The translations under genes and the position numbers were made by a program. From assembly GCA_902778145.1 (NCBI GenBank), contig CACYWW010000001.1, positions 38,504 through 102,503 on the forward strand: 64,000 nucleotides of DNA, given 5' to 3'. Shown here in pieces: positions 1 through 7,808 of this stretch. Source of the stretch: an uncultured Ruminococcus sp. GTDB lineage: Bacteria; Bacillota; Clostridia; Oscillospirales; CAG-272. The notes beneath the pieces were generated by a model. That model saw only the letters and a list, made by a program, of their open reading frames with translations, was not told the DNA's origin and ran no database searches. Within the stretch, counting starts at the first letter, position 1. Each line of letters begins with the position of its first letter.

Positions 1-446
1 TGCACGATCATTTCCGCAAAACGGGTCAGCGTACCGACGAAATCCGTCTTTTCTTCGACGGAGCCGAAGCTGTTCTCAAGCGCGTCAAGCACCTGTTCGC
101 CATACCGATCTTCGTATTTCCACAGCCGTACCTCATAGCCGTATCTGCTGTTGGTGTCGGCGATATCGAAAACGTGGCGGAGCTTATACGGAATATCCCG
201 GTCAACGAGCAGAGTGATACCTTTGGTTCCTTTGTTGACCCATCTTCCGAGCTTATTCCACGTTTCGATCTCCGCACAAGCAGTAGCGGAAGGCTTCTGC
301 GCATAGATAAGGACCTGATCCGCGAAGCTGTATTTGTAGTTGTTCGCCGCCGTTCTGAGAAAATCCATATATGTCTTCGGCTCACTGGCGATCTCTTTTG
401 CCGTGTAAGCCGATAATTCCAATGTCAGATTATACTTACTCGGCAT
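1..446 (-). CDS. N-terminal part of a large conjugative-element protein (runs off the left edge)
   Basis: The frame opens with ATG at 446, preceded by AAAGGAG, and stays open to the edge of the window, giving about 148 residues. Visible motifs are FADQVLIYAQ, ACAEIETWNK, GRWVNKGTKGI and LRHVFDIADT. From general knowledge, this pattern resembles the ArdC-like N-terminus of the very large helicase/methylase-type proteins of Clostridia integrative conjugative elements. The remainder is outside the window, so no enzymatic domain can be confirmed. It lies 13 nt after a small HTH-like gene and is the last visible gene of the long leftward gene series. The reading in the opposite or shifted frame (26-385) is arginine/serine-rich and is a shadow. 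Confidence 0.6.
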   Translation of the reverse strand, partial: MPSKYNLTLELSAYTAKEIASEPKTYMDFLRTAANNYKYSFADQVLIYAQKPSATACAEIETWNKLGRWVNKGTKGITLLVDRDIPYKLRHVFDIADTNSRYGYEVRLWKYEDRYGEQVLDALENSFGSVEEKTDFVGTLTRFAEMIV

Positions 447-459
447 TGTATTTCTCCTT

Positions 460-777
460 TCAGTTCAGTTTAATAGTAATTTCCATCGGTCGATTAGCAC
501 TTGCATATAGCAGCCCCGTCCGAGCATTTGACACAGCGGTCACCAGGCAGTTCAGCCTGCCGACCGTTTGATTGATTTCAGTCTGTGATTCTGCGAAATA
601 GTAACCGTTCTCATCACTGCAGATGGGATACCCCTGTTGACGTAGTTTGGCTACGTTGCGCCTGATATTTCTTCCATCGAGGCGAAAAATGTGCTGAAGC
701 TCGCGGCTGAGTACAGCGTTCTCCCTGCCTTTGTGAAACTCTCTGAGATATTCGCAGATTTCTTCTTTTTTGCTCAT
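460..777 (-). CDS. Small winged-helix-like protein of the element (105 aa)
   Basis: The product has 105 residues. The first 75 (ICEYLREFHKG..., LSRELQHIF, RNIRRNVAKLRQQGYPICSD, NGYYFAE) follow the layout of a small winged helix: a helix, a recognition-type helix, then a beta wing ending in GYYFAE. Similar short proteins are found in phages and conjugative elements, where they may act as regulators. The start ATG has AGGT eight bases upstream, and the previous gene stops only six bases away, so the two are probably co-transcribed. DNA binding is inferred from the fold pattern only. The specific target is unknown. Confidence 0.55.
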   Translation of the reverse strand: MSKKEEICEYLREFHKGRENAVLSRELQHIFRLDGRNIRRNVAKLRQQGYPICSDENGYYFAESQTEINQTVGRLNCLVTAVSNARTGLLYASANRPMEITIKLN

Positions 778-783
778 ACTGTT

Positions 784-1323
784 TTACCTCACATATTCTC
801 TTTCTCTCTGCAGGAACTCCCAACCGTACACTTTTCCAATCTCGTCCCCGAGACGACGAGTAATACGAGTGATGTCCCTGCGCGTCGCCTGTCCGTGATA
901 GATCTTCCATTTGAGGTTTTCGATCTGCTCTTGGCTGACGCCGTCCTTATACGTCCGATAAAGGTAATGATTTGTACCGTCGTGATGAATCGAGTCACAG
1001 CGCAGGTCGCCGTTCTTATCCACGAACCATTTTGAATAGTCATTTTCGTCATATAAACAGTCTCGAATGTTTCCGCTTTTGATCTCCTTGTATCCCATTC
1101 TTCGTCCGTTCCAGAGCCCCAAATCGGCAATTATGATGATAGGTCTTGACAGTTGAATATTCAGATTGATTCGCTCATCCGCTAGGTAATCGTTGTTGAT
1201 CTCATACATAAGTTGAATACGTTCATCTTCTGAAAGATCCGGATGCTCTGCTTCGAGGTCGTCTTTCCAGTCGTCGTAGTTCAGGTCGTAGTTCGACCAT
1301 ATCAAATGGTCTGTCTTTTCCAT
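784..1323 (-). CDS. Hypothetical element protein (179 aa)
   Basis: I do not recognise this 179-residue protein. It is rich in acidic and aromatic residues, has no signal peptide or membrane segment, and ends in a basic stretch (RRDITRITRRLGDEIG). The start at 1323 has GGAGG nine bases upstream, which supports translation even though the first 101 bases overlap the end of the upstream zinc-ribbon gene in another frame. It sits in a tight series of small accessory genes of the presumed conjugative element, so a role in element maintenance or host interaction is possible but not shown. Confidence 0.6.
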   Translation of the reverse strand: MEKTDHLIWSNYDLNYDDWKDDLEAEHPDLSEDERIQLMYEINNDYLADERINLNIQLSRPIIIIADLGLWNGRRMGYKEIKSGNIRDCLYDENDYSKWFVDKNGDLRCDSIHHDGTNHYLYRTYKDGVSQEQIENLKWKIYHGQATRRDITRITRRLGDEIGKVYGWEFLQREREYVR

Positions 1324-1423
1324 CGTGCTCTCCCTCCTTATTCATATATTTAGCCTCGCAAATAGGGCAGACCATTCTGCCCTCAGGAACATATTCGCCG
1401 CAGCATACACAGGTATCGATCAT
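1223..1423 (-). CDS. Small zinc-ribbon protein of the element (66 aa)
   Basis: The N-terminus contains two CxxC knuckles (CVCC and CPIC) about 14 residues apart, typical of a small zinc ribbon. The start codon overlaps the stop of the upstream gene as ATGA, which suggests translational coupling. The last third overlaps the next gene by 101 bases and is arginine-rich, so the functional part is probably the first 35-40 residues. Similar short zinc-ribbon proteins are common in Clostridia conjugative elements, but their function is not established. Confidence 0.5.
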   Translation of the reverse strand: MIDTCVCCGEYVPEGRMVCPICEAKYMNKEGEHDGKDRPFDMVELRPELRRLERRPRSRASGSFRR

Positions 1424-2361
1424 CGTTCATACTCCCTTTCGTCCCTCACTCGCTTCAGCATATTCCCTTCTGTGTCGTAATGTCTCGGATCCGCCCCAGA
1501 CGTGTTAAAGCCGTAAAGCGAGCCCCAGTACATAGCGGCTGCCTGAGCTTTTGTTACACCGAGTTTTTGATTGTATTCTTCAACGAACTCGCGGCTCTCT
1601 GCCGTGCCTTTCGTGGGAATATCCGTCTTGTAGAATCCGGTTTCGCCTTTTTTGACTATGATGATCTCTCCGGTTTCCGCATGGACCGCATAACACTGTT
1701 CTGGCAGATCCGAACGAAGCGGTACTACTTTGTTCCCGTTCGCCTCCATGATTTCGGCAAATTCCGCCACATGATAAATGCTGCTTCCGGCTTCGAAATG
1801 GTAGTCATCCACGTATCGACAGGTGCGTTCCGCGCTTTCTCCGTCCGGGTAGGTAATACGAATCCATTCGCCGTCCGGAATGCGGAACAGTTCCTTATAA
1901 TGCGAATTGACAAAGCGAATACCGCGCTCTGCTTGCCTGATATGATCGTCGAGCCAGTCACGTCGATAGCAGTAGCAATACAGGTTGTACTCACCTTTAT
2001 TCGGATTCAACCGCAGCAAATAGGCATATTTCTCGGTATCCACTCGGACGCCGTAGTACTCTTCTTCTGTCTGCATTTTGCTCTGCGGGTTGGAATAGCA
2101 GTATTTGGATAGCGCGGAACGGTTATGGAGAATATCGCCTTCTTCACGTAGCGAATTGATCACTTCGTCAAATTCGTCTTTAAACTCCTGTGTTTTCAGG
2201 TCCTTTCGCCAGTCGTTCCAGGAACTGAAAAAACCGTTGCCGTCGGTATCCATATCGGCTCGCAGATAACCTATGAGGCCTGTTTGTGCACAGAGTTGGG
2301 AACTCTGCTGAAAGGTATATTTGTCTTCTACTTGCGTCATAGCTCTCTTCTCAAAATCCAT
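1420..2361 (-). CDS. Hypothetical conjugative-element protein, LPD28-like region (313 aa)
   Basis: This is a soluble protein of 313 residues without signal peptide or membrane segment. The segment around residues 165-215 (EWIRITYPDGE, CRYVDDYHFEAG, YHVAEFAEIMEANGN) resembles the small LPD-type domains that decorate large conjugative-element proteins; this assignment is from memory of the pattern and is tentative. The upstream gene stops three bases before the ATG, and GGGAGG lies eleven bases upstream. The downstream zinc-ribbon gene overlaps its stop. It is thus a middle gene of the operon. Function is unknown. Confidence 0.5.
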   Translation of the reverse strand: MDFEKRAMTQVEDKYTFQQSSQLCAQTGLIGYLRADMDTDGNGFFSSWNDWRKDLKTQEFKDEFDEVINSLREEGDILHNRSALSKYCYSNPQSKMQTEEEYYGVRVDTEKYAYLLRLNPNKGEYNLYCYCYRRDWLDDHIRQAERGIRFVNSHYKELFRIPDGEWIRITYPDGESAERTCRYVDDYHFEAGSSIYHVAEFAEIMEANGNKVVPLRSDLPEQCYAVHAETGEIIIVKKGETGFYKTDIPTKGTAESREFVEEYNQKLGVTKAQAAAMYWGSLYGFNTSGADPRHYDTEGNMLKRVRDEREYER

Positions 2362-2364
2362 TGT

Positions 2365-2979
2365 TCATCTTGCCTCCCTTACTTCTTTTTCCGTTTCCGG
2401 ATGCCTTTCTTTGTGTTTCTCATATCCGTCTTTTGCCCAGGCGGGAAGCTGCTCCTGCGGAATCGTTCCGAGAATATCCTGCCGGTAAAAGCTCGTTTGA
2501 ACTCCGTCAAACAATCTTGTGCAATAGCAGGTACGTCCCCTCGACTTGGGAGATGCACCGAAGCCTCCCGTACATACGTAAAGCTGACGCGGAGATCGCT
2601 GAAATTCCGGTCTCAGCACGTCAGCGCGGATCACGATGATTTGACCGTTCAGGTTGGAATCCTCTTTTATCGGGATGCAATCTCTTTTTGTCAGTGGGTC
2701 GTCGTTTCCGACGATCTTCTGCTCGTCCTCGATCATCTTTTGTGTTTCCTCCGCCTTCTCTGAAATGCGGTCTCCGTAAACCGAAAGAATGTCCGGATAG
2801 CTGTCGCTCGCCATGCAATCAAAGCCGCGCTCGGTGAAGCCGTTGTTCTCCACATAAGCACATATATAACGCTCGCTCGCAGGCGCGTTTTTGTTCTCCG
2901 CAACGACGATTTCATGATCTCCGATCCACACACTTTGGAGCACTTCATAATCGCCGAGCATTCTCTTTTCTTTCTCCAT
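2365..2979 (-). CDS. Hypothetical conjugative-element protein (204 aa)
   Basis: The open frame extends further upstream, to 3177, but that part overlaps the previous gene. I place the start at 2979 because GGAGG lies five bases before it; ATG at 2991 is possible but lacks a ribosome site. The protein is soluble and acidic, with a C-terminal region containing RPEFQRSPRQLYVC, FGASPKSRGRTCYC and YRQDILG. This region looks like a conserved module of Clostridia element proteins but has no assigned function. It follows the secreted protein and a short membrane peptide, and precedes the LPD28-like gene by three bases. Confidence 0.5.
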   Translation of the reverse strand: MEKEKRMLGDYEVLQSVWIGDHEIVVAENKNAPASERYICAYVENNGFTERGFDCMASDSYPDILSVYGDRISEKAEETQKMIEDEQKIVGNDDPLTKRDCIPIKEDSNLNGQIIVIRADVLRPEFQRSPRQLYVCTGGFGASPKSRGRTCYCTRLFDGVQTSFYRQDILGTIPQEQLPAWAKDGYEKHKERHPETEKEVREAR

Positions 2980-2997
2980 TTCTTCCTCCATAGGTTC

Positions 2998-3019
2998 GGG
3001 CGGCGCTTTCGCACCGCCC
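2998..3019 (-). promoter_or_regulatory. GC-rich hairpin between pilus-locus and accessory genes
   Basis: The sequence folds into a nine-pair stem with one mismatch and a four-base loop (arms GGGCGG and CCGCCC). It lies eight bases beyond the stop of the short membrane peptide, in the transcript of the leftward operon. There is no T-run after it, so it is more likely an mRNA processing or stability element, or a weak attenuator, than a strong terminator. A very similar hairpin follows the pilin genes at 14120-14147. Confidence 0.45.
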
Positions 3020-3026
3020 GACGTCG

Positions 3027-3110
3027 TTATTTCTTCTTTTTTCTCGACCTCAGAAAAATGAAGCCGAAAATGATAAAGCCAATCAGTAATACCGTTAACG
3101 CGATCTTCAC
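3027..3110 (-). CDS. 27-residue membrane peptide coupled to the secreted protein
   Basis: GTG at 3110 overlaps the TGA of the upstream secreted-protein gene (GTGA), with GGGAG nine bases upstream. The 27-residue product is one hydrophobic segment (KIALTVLLIGFIIFGFIFL) followed by RSRKKKK. That is the composition of a membrane anchor with a cytoplasmic positive tail. It may be a separate small membrane protein, or the remains of a C-terminal anchor split off the 986-residue protein by a frameshift. Nothing else in the sequence decides between these options. Confidence 0.45.
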   Translation of the reverse strand: MKIALTVLLIGFIIFGFIFLRSRKKKK

Positions 3111-6067
3111 GGCTGAGTTCTCCCGGCATACCAATCGTCATAGGCGCTGCCTTCGATCTTGATTGCAGTCGGCACAATCATTTGTTTGATCATACCGGCA
3201 GGCGTCCAGCAGTCGGATTGAACGATCTTCACGACGTAGTTACCGTTCGGATACCATAGCGGCGTAAAATGAACGTTCCCGTAATCAAGATACGGTCTCA
3301 GTTCAAAATAGGAATAGGCTTCACCTGTCTTTTTGATTAGAGTTGAAGTCATCCCTGCTCCGAATGCATACCGATATTCCGGGTAAAGCACGTAGGCGTA
3401 CTGGGGAAGTGTATACATAGTGTTATCAGCCATTGTATATCCCTCTTGTCCCGCTGTTCCGTGTACAAGATCCATGCTGATTCTCGACTTAACAGAAATG
3501 CCGTATCCGGATTTCATATACCAGTAGCCGCTCTTCTGATAACCCGTTTCACCGGTCGCCGGTGTGATAGTGTTCGGCGTTGTCTTTTGCAGTTTGACTT
3601 CATAGGTTTTCAGAGTCAGTCCGCTTGATCCGTCGTATACATATTCGGTCCAGGTCGCGCCTCCATAATTTGTTGAAAGCGCACTCGGAATCGAAAAGCC
3701 GGTCGGACCGTTTTCTTCATATTGCGTATCCGGAGTTGTATAAATCGAATAGGGCGTTGTTTGACGAAGGTTCGATACGGTTTCAACGCTTTTCCCTCCA
3801 TTATACAGTTCGGCAGTAACCCGAACATTGTCGCCATTAAGCCCTGTCGGGACAGTCCATTTGAAATAAACGATGTTTCTTCCGATTGCAGGAACTACGA
3901 CATTCTTGGACTCAACATGGAACGGCGTGGTCTCTCCGGGTTTATACACTCTTATCGTAACAGCCACATTATCGCCCGGAAGAATGTTTCTTTCGGCATA
4001 ATTCCATACGCGAAACGTTGAAATGACCTGTGTGTTTTCGCGATAAGGCGCATTAGGTGCAACCGCGGTGATAGCCATTTTAGACTGTGTATGACAACCG
4101 ATCGTCAATTCGTTATTAGTACCGTCCGTCTCATAGTCGGTATTGCCTCTTTCAACCGTGCTGAGATATACCCCTCCCCAGATAGTATAATCGCTTTCAT
4201 CCGGTACAACGTGCGTTCCGCCGGCCACTTCAATGGTATCGTTTGAGGGAATAGCATATACACCGGGAATTTGTGAATAACCGTCTTTGTATCCCTTTAC
4301 AAATACTGTGCAATCGGTATTATTCCGGTAAACATACCGAATTGTATAACTCTGACCGACAGTAAGGTTATTGGGATCAGCGTAATATCCGTTCCCATCA
4401 ACAAGCTTTATCTCCACAAGGGCAACATCGGATTTGATAATTGGAAGATAGAAGGTGTCCGACTGCTCGGTTCGAGCCGTATCCTTTGACCAGGCGGTTT
4501 TGAGATCGAAACGCAGACGGAATGAATTCGTATCGTTTTTGGCGTTCAGCGGAATAACGTAAGATCCGATATTGCTGTTTTTCTTGTAAGATTTCGTCGA
4601 ACTGAGCGCCACAGAATTAACGCTCACATCGTCGTTCGGATAGATTCCGCCCCAGTTCAGTCCGTCCCATCGATACGCTCTTCCCCTGACATTGTTGCTC
4701 GATTCCCATGTGGTTGTGGCTCCGTACAGATACTGGAACGTGATCCTTTGCCCGAAGTACAGTTTCCCGATTGGTAACGCTCCGGTGCTATATGCCTGAG
4801 CATTTCCGAGTTCATTGAAGGCTGTAACCTTTTCACGTGTGACGATTGGCTTTATGGGAATATAAAATGTCTTTTCTGTTCCGTATTTCTTGAGCGTTCC
4901 GTTTGATTCGATCCAGTCAACGCGGGCCTTGACCGTATAATATGATTTTGAAACCGGAACAGTCGGAACGCTCGCAGCCACGTCAAACCATTCAAGATTA
5001 TTGGAATAACCTATTCTCGTATCCACCTGCACTCCGTCGATCCAGACAGTCTGCTGAACAGCGATGTTCTGTGACTCCTTCGGAAAATATACAGAGAAAA
5101 AGACTTTATCGCCGTAGCAAGGATAGTTATTTACGGTTGTCCAATAGCTCCAGGCGTTGCCCGTGCTCGTTCCGTAGTGATAAGTCTTTGTCGGCTTTGT
5201 GCCTTTATACGCCCGGCATTCTTTTACATTAAGTGTCGGAGAAAAATCTTCTTTCTTCTCTGTATAGGCGATACCGACTCCGTATCCTTTATTGATGATG
5301 TCTTTGAACTTGATTTTTGAGGAAGAGGCGGATACTCCTTCCCACAGTCCCTGACCGTCCGGTGTAAACAATGAGTTCGGGTAATGTTTGTTCACGAAGT
5401 TGGCTATGAATCCCCAGCTCTCAGACTGACTGCTTGCGCCGCCGTTGCTTTCCGCACCGAGAATATGCTTTCCATAAAGGGCGATCTCTGTTACGGTAAC
5501 CGCATGATATACACTCTCAAGGCGCACATCAAAAATCGGCTCAACGAGGATCTTATCGCCGTTCTTCAAAGTCGTGATATTCCCCGCCCCGAGCAACGAA
5601 AGCACCACATTCAGATTCGTTACGTTATTCTGCCATTCGCCCATTCCTGACGGATCGGGAAGCTTTGTCGCAAAACCGTAGTTCTGCTCTTTATAGCAGT
5701 TCGTATAGTGGTGCGAAGTACTGAAACCGCTGTTTTGCAATCCGATCAGTTGCTTTTTGTTATATGTCGTTGTAAAACGATCCGCCGCGTACAAAATATG
5801 CCTCCCGAAATGGCTGTCCCGAATCACGTCAATGACTTTCGAAACCTTGTTAGCGCCGGTTTTATCAACGAGACTGAAGCGGTAGCCGACGCAGTTTGCC
5901 CATGAATCAGTCGCAATAGCGTATCCGTTAGGGCCGGCAGCAATAGTCGCACTTCCGCCTTCTGTCGAATCTCCATCCCACTCAAGAGCAGAAGCCGGGA
6001 CAGAAACAGCCGTAAATGCTGTTATGATCATAAGAATTAAGGACAGCGTTTTTACTATCTTCTTCAT
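3107..6067 (-). CDS. Large secreted protein with Ig-like/CARDB-type repeats, putative pilus-associated adhesin
   Basis: The 986-residue product begins with a clear signal peptide (basic start, hydrophobic LSLILMIITAFTA, cleavage near VSVPASA). The start at 6067 is favoured because AGG lies six bases upstream. The mature part is rich in Thr, Asn, Tyr and Gly, with several beta-sandwich-like blocks of about 100 residues. One block (VRVTAELYNGGKSVETVSN, residues about 700-790) resembles CARDB-type modules. There is no LPXTG motif and no C-terminal membrane segment in this frame. It is the most distal gene of the Tad locus, so a role as secreted or tip adhesin is inferred from position and composition only. 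Confidence 0.6.
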   Translation of the reverse strand: MKKIVKTLSLILMIITAFTAVSVPASALEWDGDSTEGGSATIAAGPNGYAIATDSWANCVGYRFSLVDKTGANKVSKVIDVIRDSHFGRHILYAADRFTTTYNKKQLIGLQNSGFSTSHHYTNCYKEQNYGFATKLPDPSGMGEWQNNVTNLNVVLSLLGAGNITTLKNGDKILVEPIFDVRLESVYHAVTVTEIALYGKHILGAESNGGASSQSESWGFIANFVNKHYPNSLFTPDGQGLWEGVSASSSKIKFKDIINKGYGVGIAYTEKKEDFSPTLNVKECRAYKGTKPTKTYHYGTSTGNAWSYWTTVNNYPCYGDKVFFSVYFPKESQNIAVQQTVWIDGVQVDTRIGYSNNLEWFDVAASVPTVPVSKSYYTVKARVDWIESNGTLKKYGTEKTFYIPIKPIVTREKVTAFNELGNAQAYSTGALPIGKLYFGQRITFQYLYGATTTWESSNNVRGRAYRWDGLNWGGIYPNDDVSVNSVALSSTKSYKKNSNIGSYVIPLNAKNDTNSFRLRFDLKTAWSKDTARTEQSDTFYLPIIKSDVALVEIKLVDGNGYYADPNNLTVGQSYTIRYVYRNNTDCTVFVKGYKDGYSQIPGVYAIPSNDTIEVAGGTHVVPDESDYTIWGGVYLSTVERGNTDYETDGTNNELTIGCHTQSKMAITAVAPNAPYRENTQVISTFRVWNYAERNILPGDNVAVTIRVYKPGETTPFHVESKNVVVPAIGRNIVYFKWTVPTGLNGDNVRVTAELYNGGKSVETVSNLRQTTPYSIYTTPDTQYEENGPTGFSIPSALSTNYGGATWTEYVYDGSSGLTLKTYEVKLQKTTPNTITPATGETGYQKSGYWYMKSGYGISVKSRISMDLVHGTAGQEGYTMADNTMYTLPQYAYVLYPEYRYAFGAGMTSTLIKKTGEAYSYFELRPYLDYGNVHFTPLWYPNGNYVVKIVQSDCWTPAGMIKQMIVPTAIKIEGSAYDDWYAGRTQP

Positions 6068-6137
6068 TTTCATCCTTTCCGGGCATAAAGAAAGGCCCGA
6101 CGGTTTATGTCGAGCCTGTCTTTTGTCCTATTCTTTT

Positions 6138-6884
6138 TTAATCTTCACAGCAATGGCAAGTCCACGATTCGACCCATTTACCACAGTTCGGGCAATGGCA
6201 TGCAGTCACGAACTGGACACAGGTTCCGTGGCTTCCATCTCCGCATTTTTTCCCGCAGTTCTGACAGTAGTATACGGGATCGCTGTGAATATCATACTGC
6301 GGACATTTACTCGGAGTGTAACAGGTGTTTCCCCATTCATCAGTCGCATAAAAGCTCGGGCAATCGCTTTTATGACAGTAAGGACAACCCTCGCGCTCCA
6401 AATTGAGAACGTATGCGTGAGTCTCGGGGCCGTCGCAGTGATGACCCGGAGTTCCGCAGTTATACGGCTCGCTCGTCTCCGGAATCTTTTCCGTATTCAC
6501 GGGATTGTCGTCCGGCACCTTAGGGGTTGTAATCGGCTCTACTGCAGGAGCCGCGGTTTCCCTTGGCGTCGTTATCGGAGCAGGCGGCAGCGGTTCGTCT
6601 TCGATTGTAATCGGCGATACCTCTTCCGTGGTTTCACCAGGATCATCACTTGTTTCTTTTCCGCTACTCTCCGGCGGAATCGGATCATCCACGGGTTCCG
6701 TTTCCGTTCCGCTGTTTACCGGATCATCAACTGTGATCGTCGATACCGTCACTTCCGGTGTCGTCCCTGATTCAGGCGGTATGCTATCGACTTTTCCGGT
6801 GCTCACACCAATTGCGATCAGTACGATTGAAAGAATCACTACGGCTAACGCGCCGCAAGTGATAAAGATGTGTGTTCTGTGCAT
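6138..6884 (-). CDS. Membrane-anchored protein with cysteine-rich extracellular domain (248 aa)
   Basis: Residues about 5-28 form one membrane segment. They are followed by about 110 residues of Pro/Thr/Glu-rich linker, then a C-terminal block of about 105 residues with 17 cysteines and several histidines (CPYCHKSDC, CQNCGKKCGDG, CPNCGKWVE, CHCC). Pairs of CxxC suggest several zinc ribbons, or a disulfide-rich fold if the domain is outside the cell as the topology implies. The start at 6884 is chosen because AGGAGG is nine bases upstream. It sits between the TadE-like pseudopilins and the large secreted protein. I know no family name; a cell-surface partner of the pilus is an inference. Confidence 0.55.
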   Translation of the reverse strand: MHRTHIFITCGALAVVILSIVLIAIGVSTGKVDSIPPESGTTPEVTVSTITVDDPVNSGTETEPVDDPIPPESSGKETSDDPGETTEEVSPITIEDEPLPPAPITTPRETAAPAVEPITTPKVPDDNPVNTEKIPETSEPYNCGTPGHHCDGPETHAYVLNLEREGCPYCHKSDCPSFYATDEWGNTCYTPSKCPQYDIHSDPVYYCQNCGKKCGDGSHGTCVQFVTACHCPNCGKWVESWTCHCCED

Positions 6885-6900
6885 TTTTCTCATTCCTCCT

Positions 6901-7374
6901 TTAGAACTTTCCTTCCAGATTAATTTTTACCGTTACCGGTACGATTGCCGTCGATACATGTATTCCGGCAAAGTACAGCGGGATATATGTGTTATACTTC
7001 ACAACCAGCCTCAGCTTATTTGCCTCTGAAAAATTGATCTCCGGCATCGTAATGAAATACTCGGTATCCCCGTCTGCATTATTATGATACAGGAAACTGC
7101 CGACTTTGTGAAATGTGCAAAATGACGTCAAATCATCTTTGAATTCTTCTTTATCAATGGAGTCAGTGGCATTTGTCCCCTGTTTGATGGAATTATAGAT
7201 GCGTATCGAGTTTTTCGTTACATAGATTTCAAGCACGGTTTTCACATTCCGTTCGGTGACTCTGACCACGTTGACGCTGCAGGCAAAGGTGACGAAAACC
7301 GAAAGGATCATACAGATCGCGATTATCAGCACGCAAACCTGCACGTACCCTTCCCCCCTTTTATTCCTTATCAT
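6901..7374 (-). CDS. TadE/TadF-like pseudopilin (157 aa)
   Basis: The protein starts with a short basic leader and RGEGYVQV, followed directly by a hydrophobic helix (VLIIAICMILSVFVTFA). This is the layout of a Tad pseudopilin processed by a type IV prepilin peptidase. The remaining 120 residues are a mixed periplasm-type domain (extracytoplasmic here) with beta strands. ATG at 7374 has AGGTG upstream; GTG at 7383, immediately after the upstream stop, is an alternative. It lies after tadC and another TadE-like gene, the usual order in Tad clusters. The subunit is probably minor in the pilus. Confidence 0.7.
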   Translation of the reverse strand: MIRNKRGEGYVQVCVLIIAICMILSVFVTFACSVNVVRVTERNVKTVLEIYVTKNSIRIYNSIKQGTNATDSIDKEEFKDDLTSFCTFHKVGSFLYHNNADGDTEYFITMPEINFSEANKLRLVVKYNTYIPLYFAGIHVSTAIVPVTVKINLEGKF

Positions 7375-7383
7375 CACCTTCAC

Positions 7384-7794
7384 CTACTTCCAATACTTCT
7401 GCGACAGACCGGACCGTGTAACTGTTACCGTGACAGGGATTTTGAAAACGCCGAGGCCTTTAATATAGGTATCGACGGATACCGTGACGTACATCGGATG
7501 TCCGAGTTGAACCCGTTTATAATAGCTGTTGAAGTATTCATCAGCACCGATATCAAGATCAAAATCGTAATACTGATCTAGCATCCGCTCGTAAGCGTCC
7601 TGTGAGTCTCCTCCGAAAGCGCCCGAATATGTGGACGCTTCAAGGATCTCGTCAGCGATCTGATCCAGTTCTATCCGCAGAGTGATGAAGCTGAATATAT
7701 TGATAGCGATCACAAGGATCATGACGAAGACGATAACACCTACACACATATCGACGTATCCTTCTCCGCGTTTGCATTTCAATAGATTTCTCAT
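7384..7794 (-). CDS. tadE: TadE-like pseudopilin (136 aa)
   Basis: The start at 7794 is supported by GGAGGGAGG upstream. The open frame before it overlaps tadC and is not needed. The N-terminus (KRGEGYVDMCVG) shares the EGYVD signature with both Flp pilins of this locus, and is followed by a hydrophobic helix (VIVFVMILVIAINIFSFI). The C-terminal domain of about 95 residues is acidic, then beta-rich. This matches the TadE pseudopilin class, which is cleaved by the TadV/CpaA-type peptidase and needed for pilus assembly. The stop is 14 bases from the end of tadC. Confidence 0.75.
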   Translation of the reverse strand: MRNLLKCKRGEGYVDMCVGVIVFVMILVIAINIFSFITLRIELDQIADEILEASTYSGAFGGDSQDAYERMLDQYYDFDLDIGADEYFNSYYKRVQLGHPMYVTVSVDTYIKGLGVFKIPVTVTVTRSGLSQKYWK

Positions 7795-7808
7795 CGCATT
7801 CCTCCCTC

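Noticed and set aside
26-385. A 119-codon minus-strand frame at the left edge
   Set aside because: The frame starting at 446 has a good ribosome site and recognisable motifs and covers the same bases. The 119-codon frame is Ser/Arg-rich noise.
2980-3177. The upstream extension of the gene at 2365-2979
   Set aside because: It overlaps the secreted-protein end, the membrane peptide and a hairpin. No ribosome site supports it, whereas GGAGG precedes 2979.
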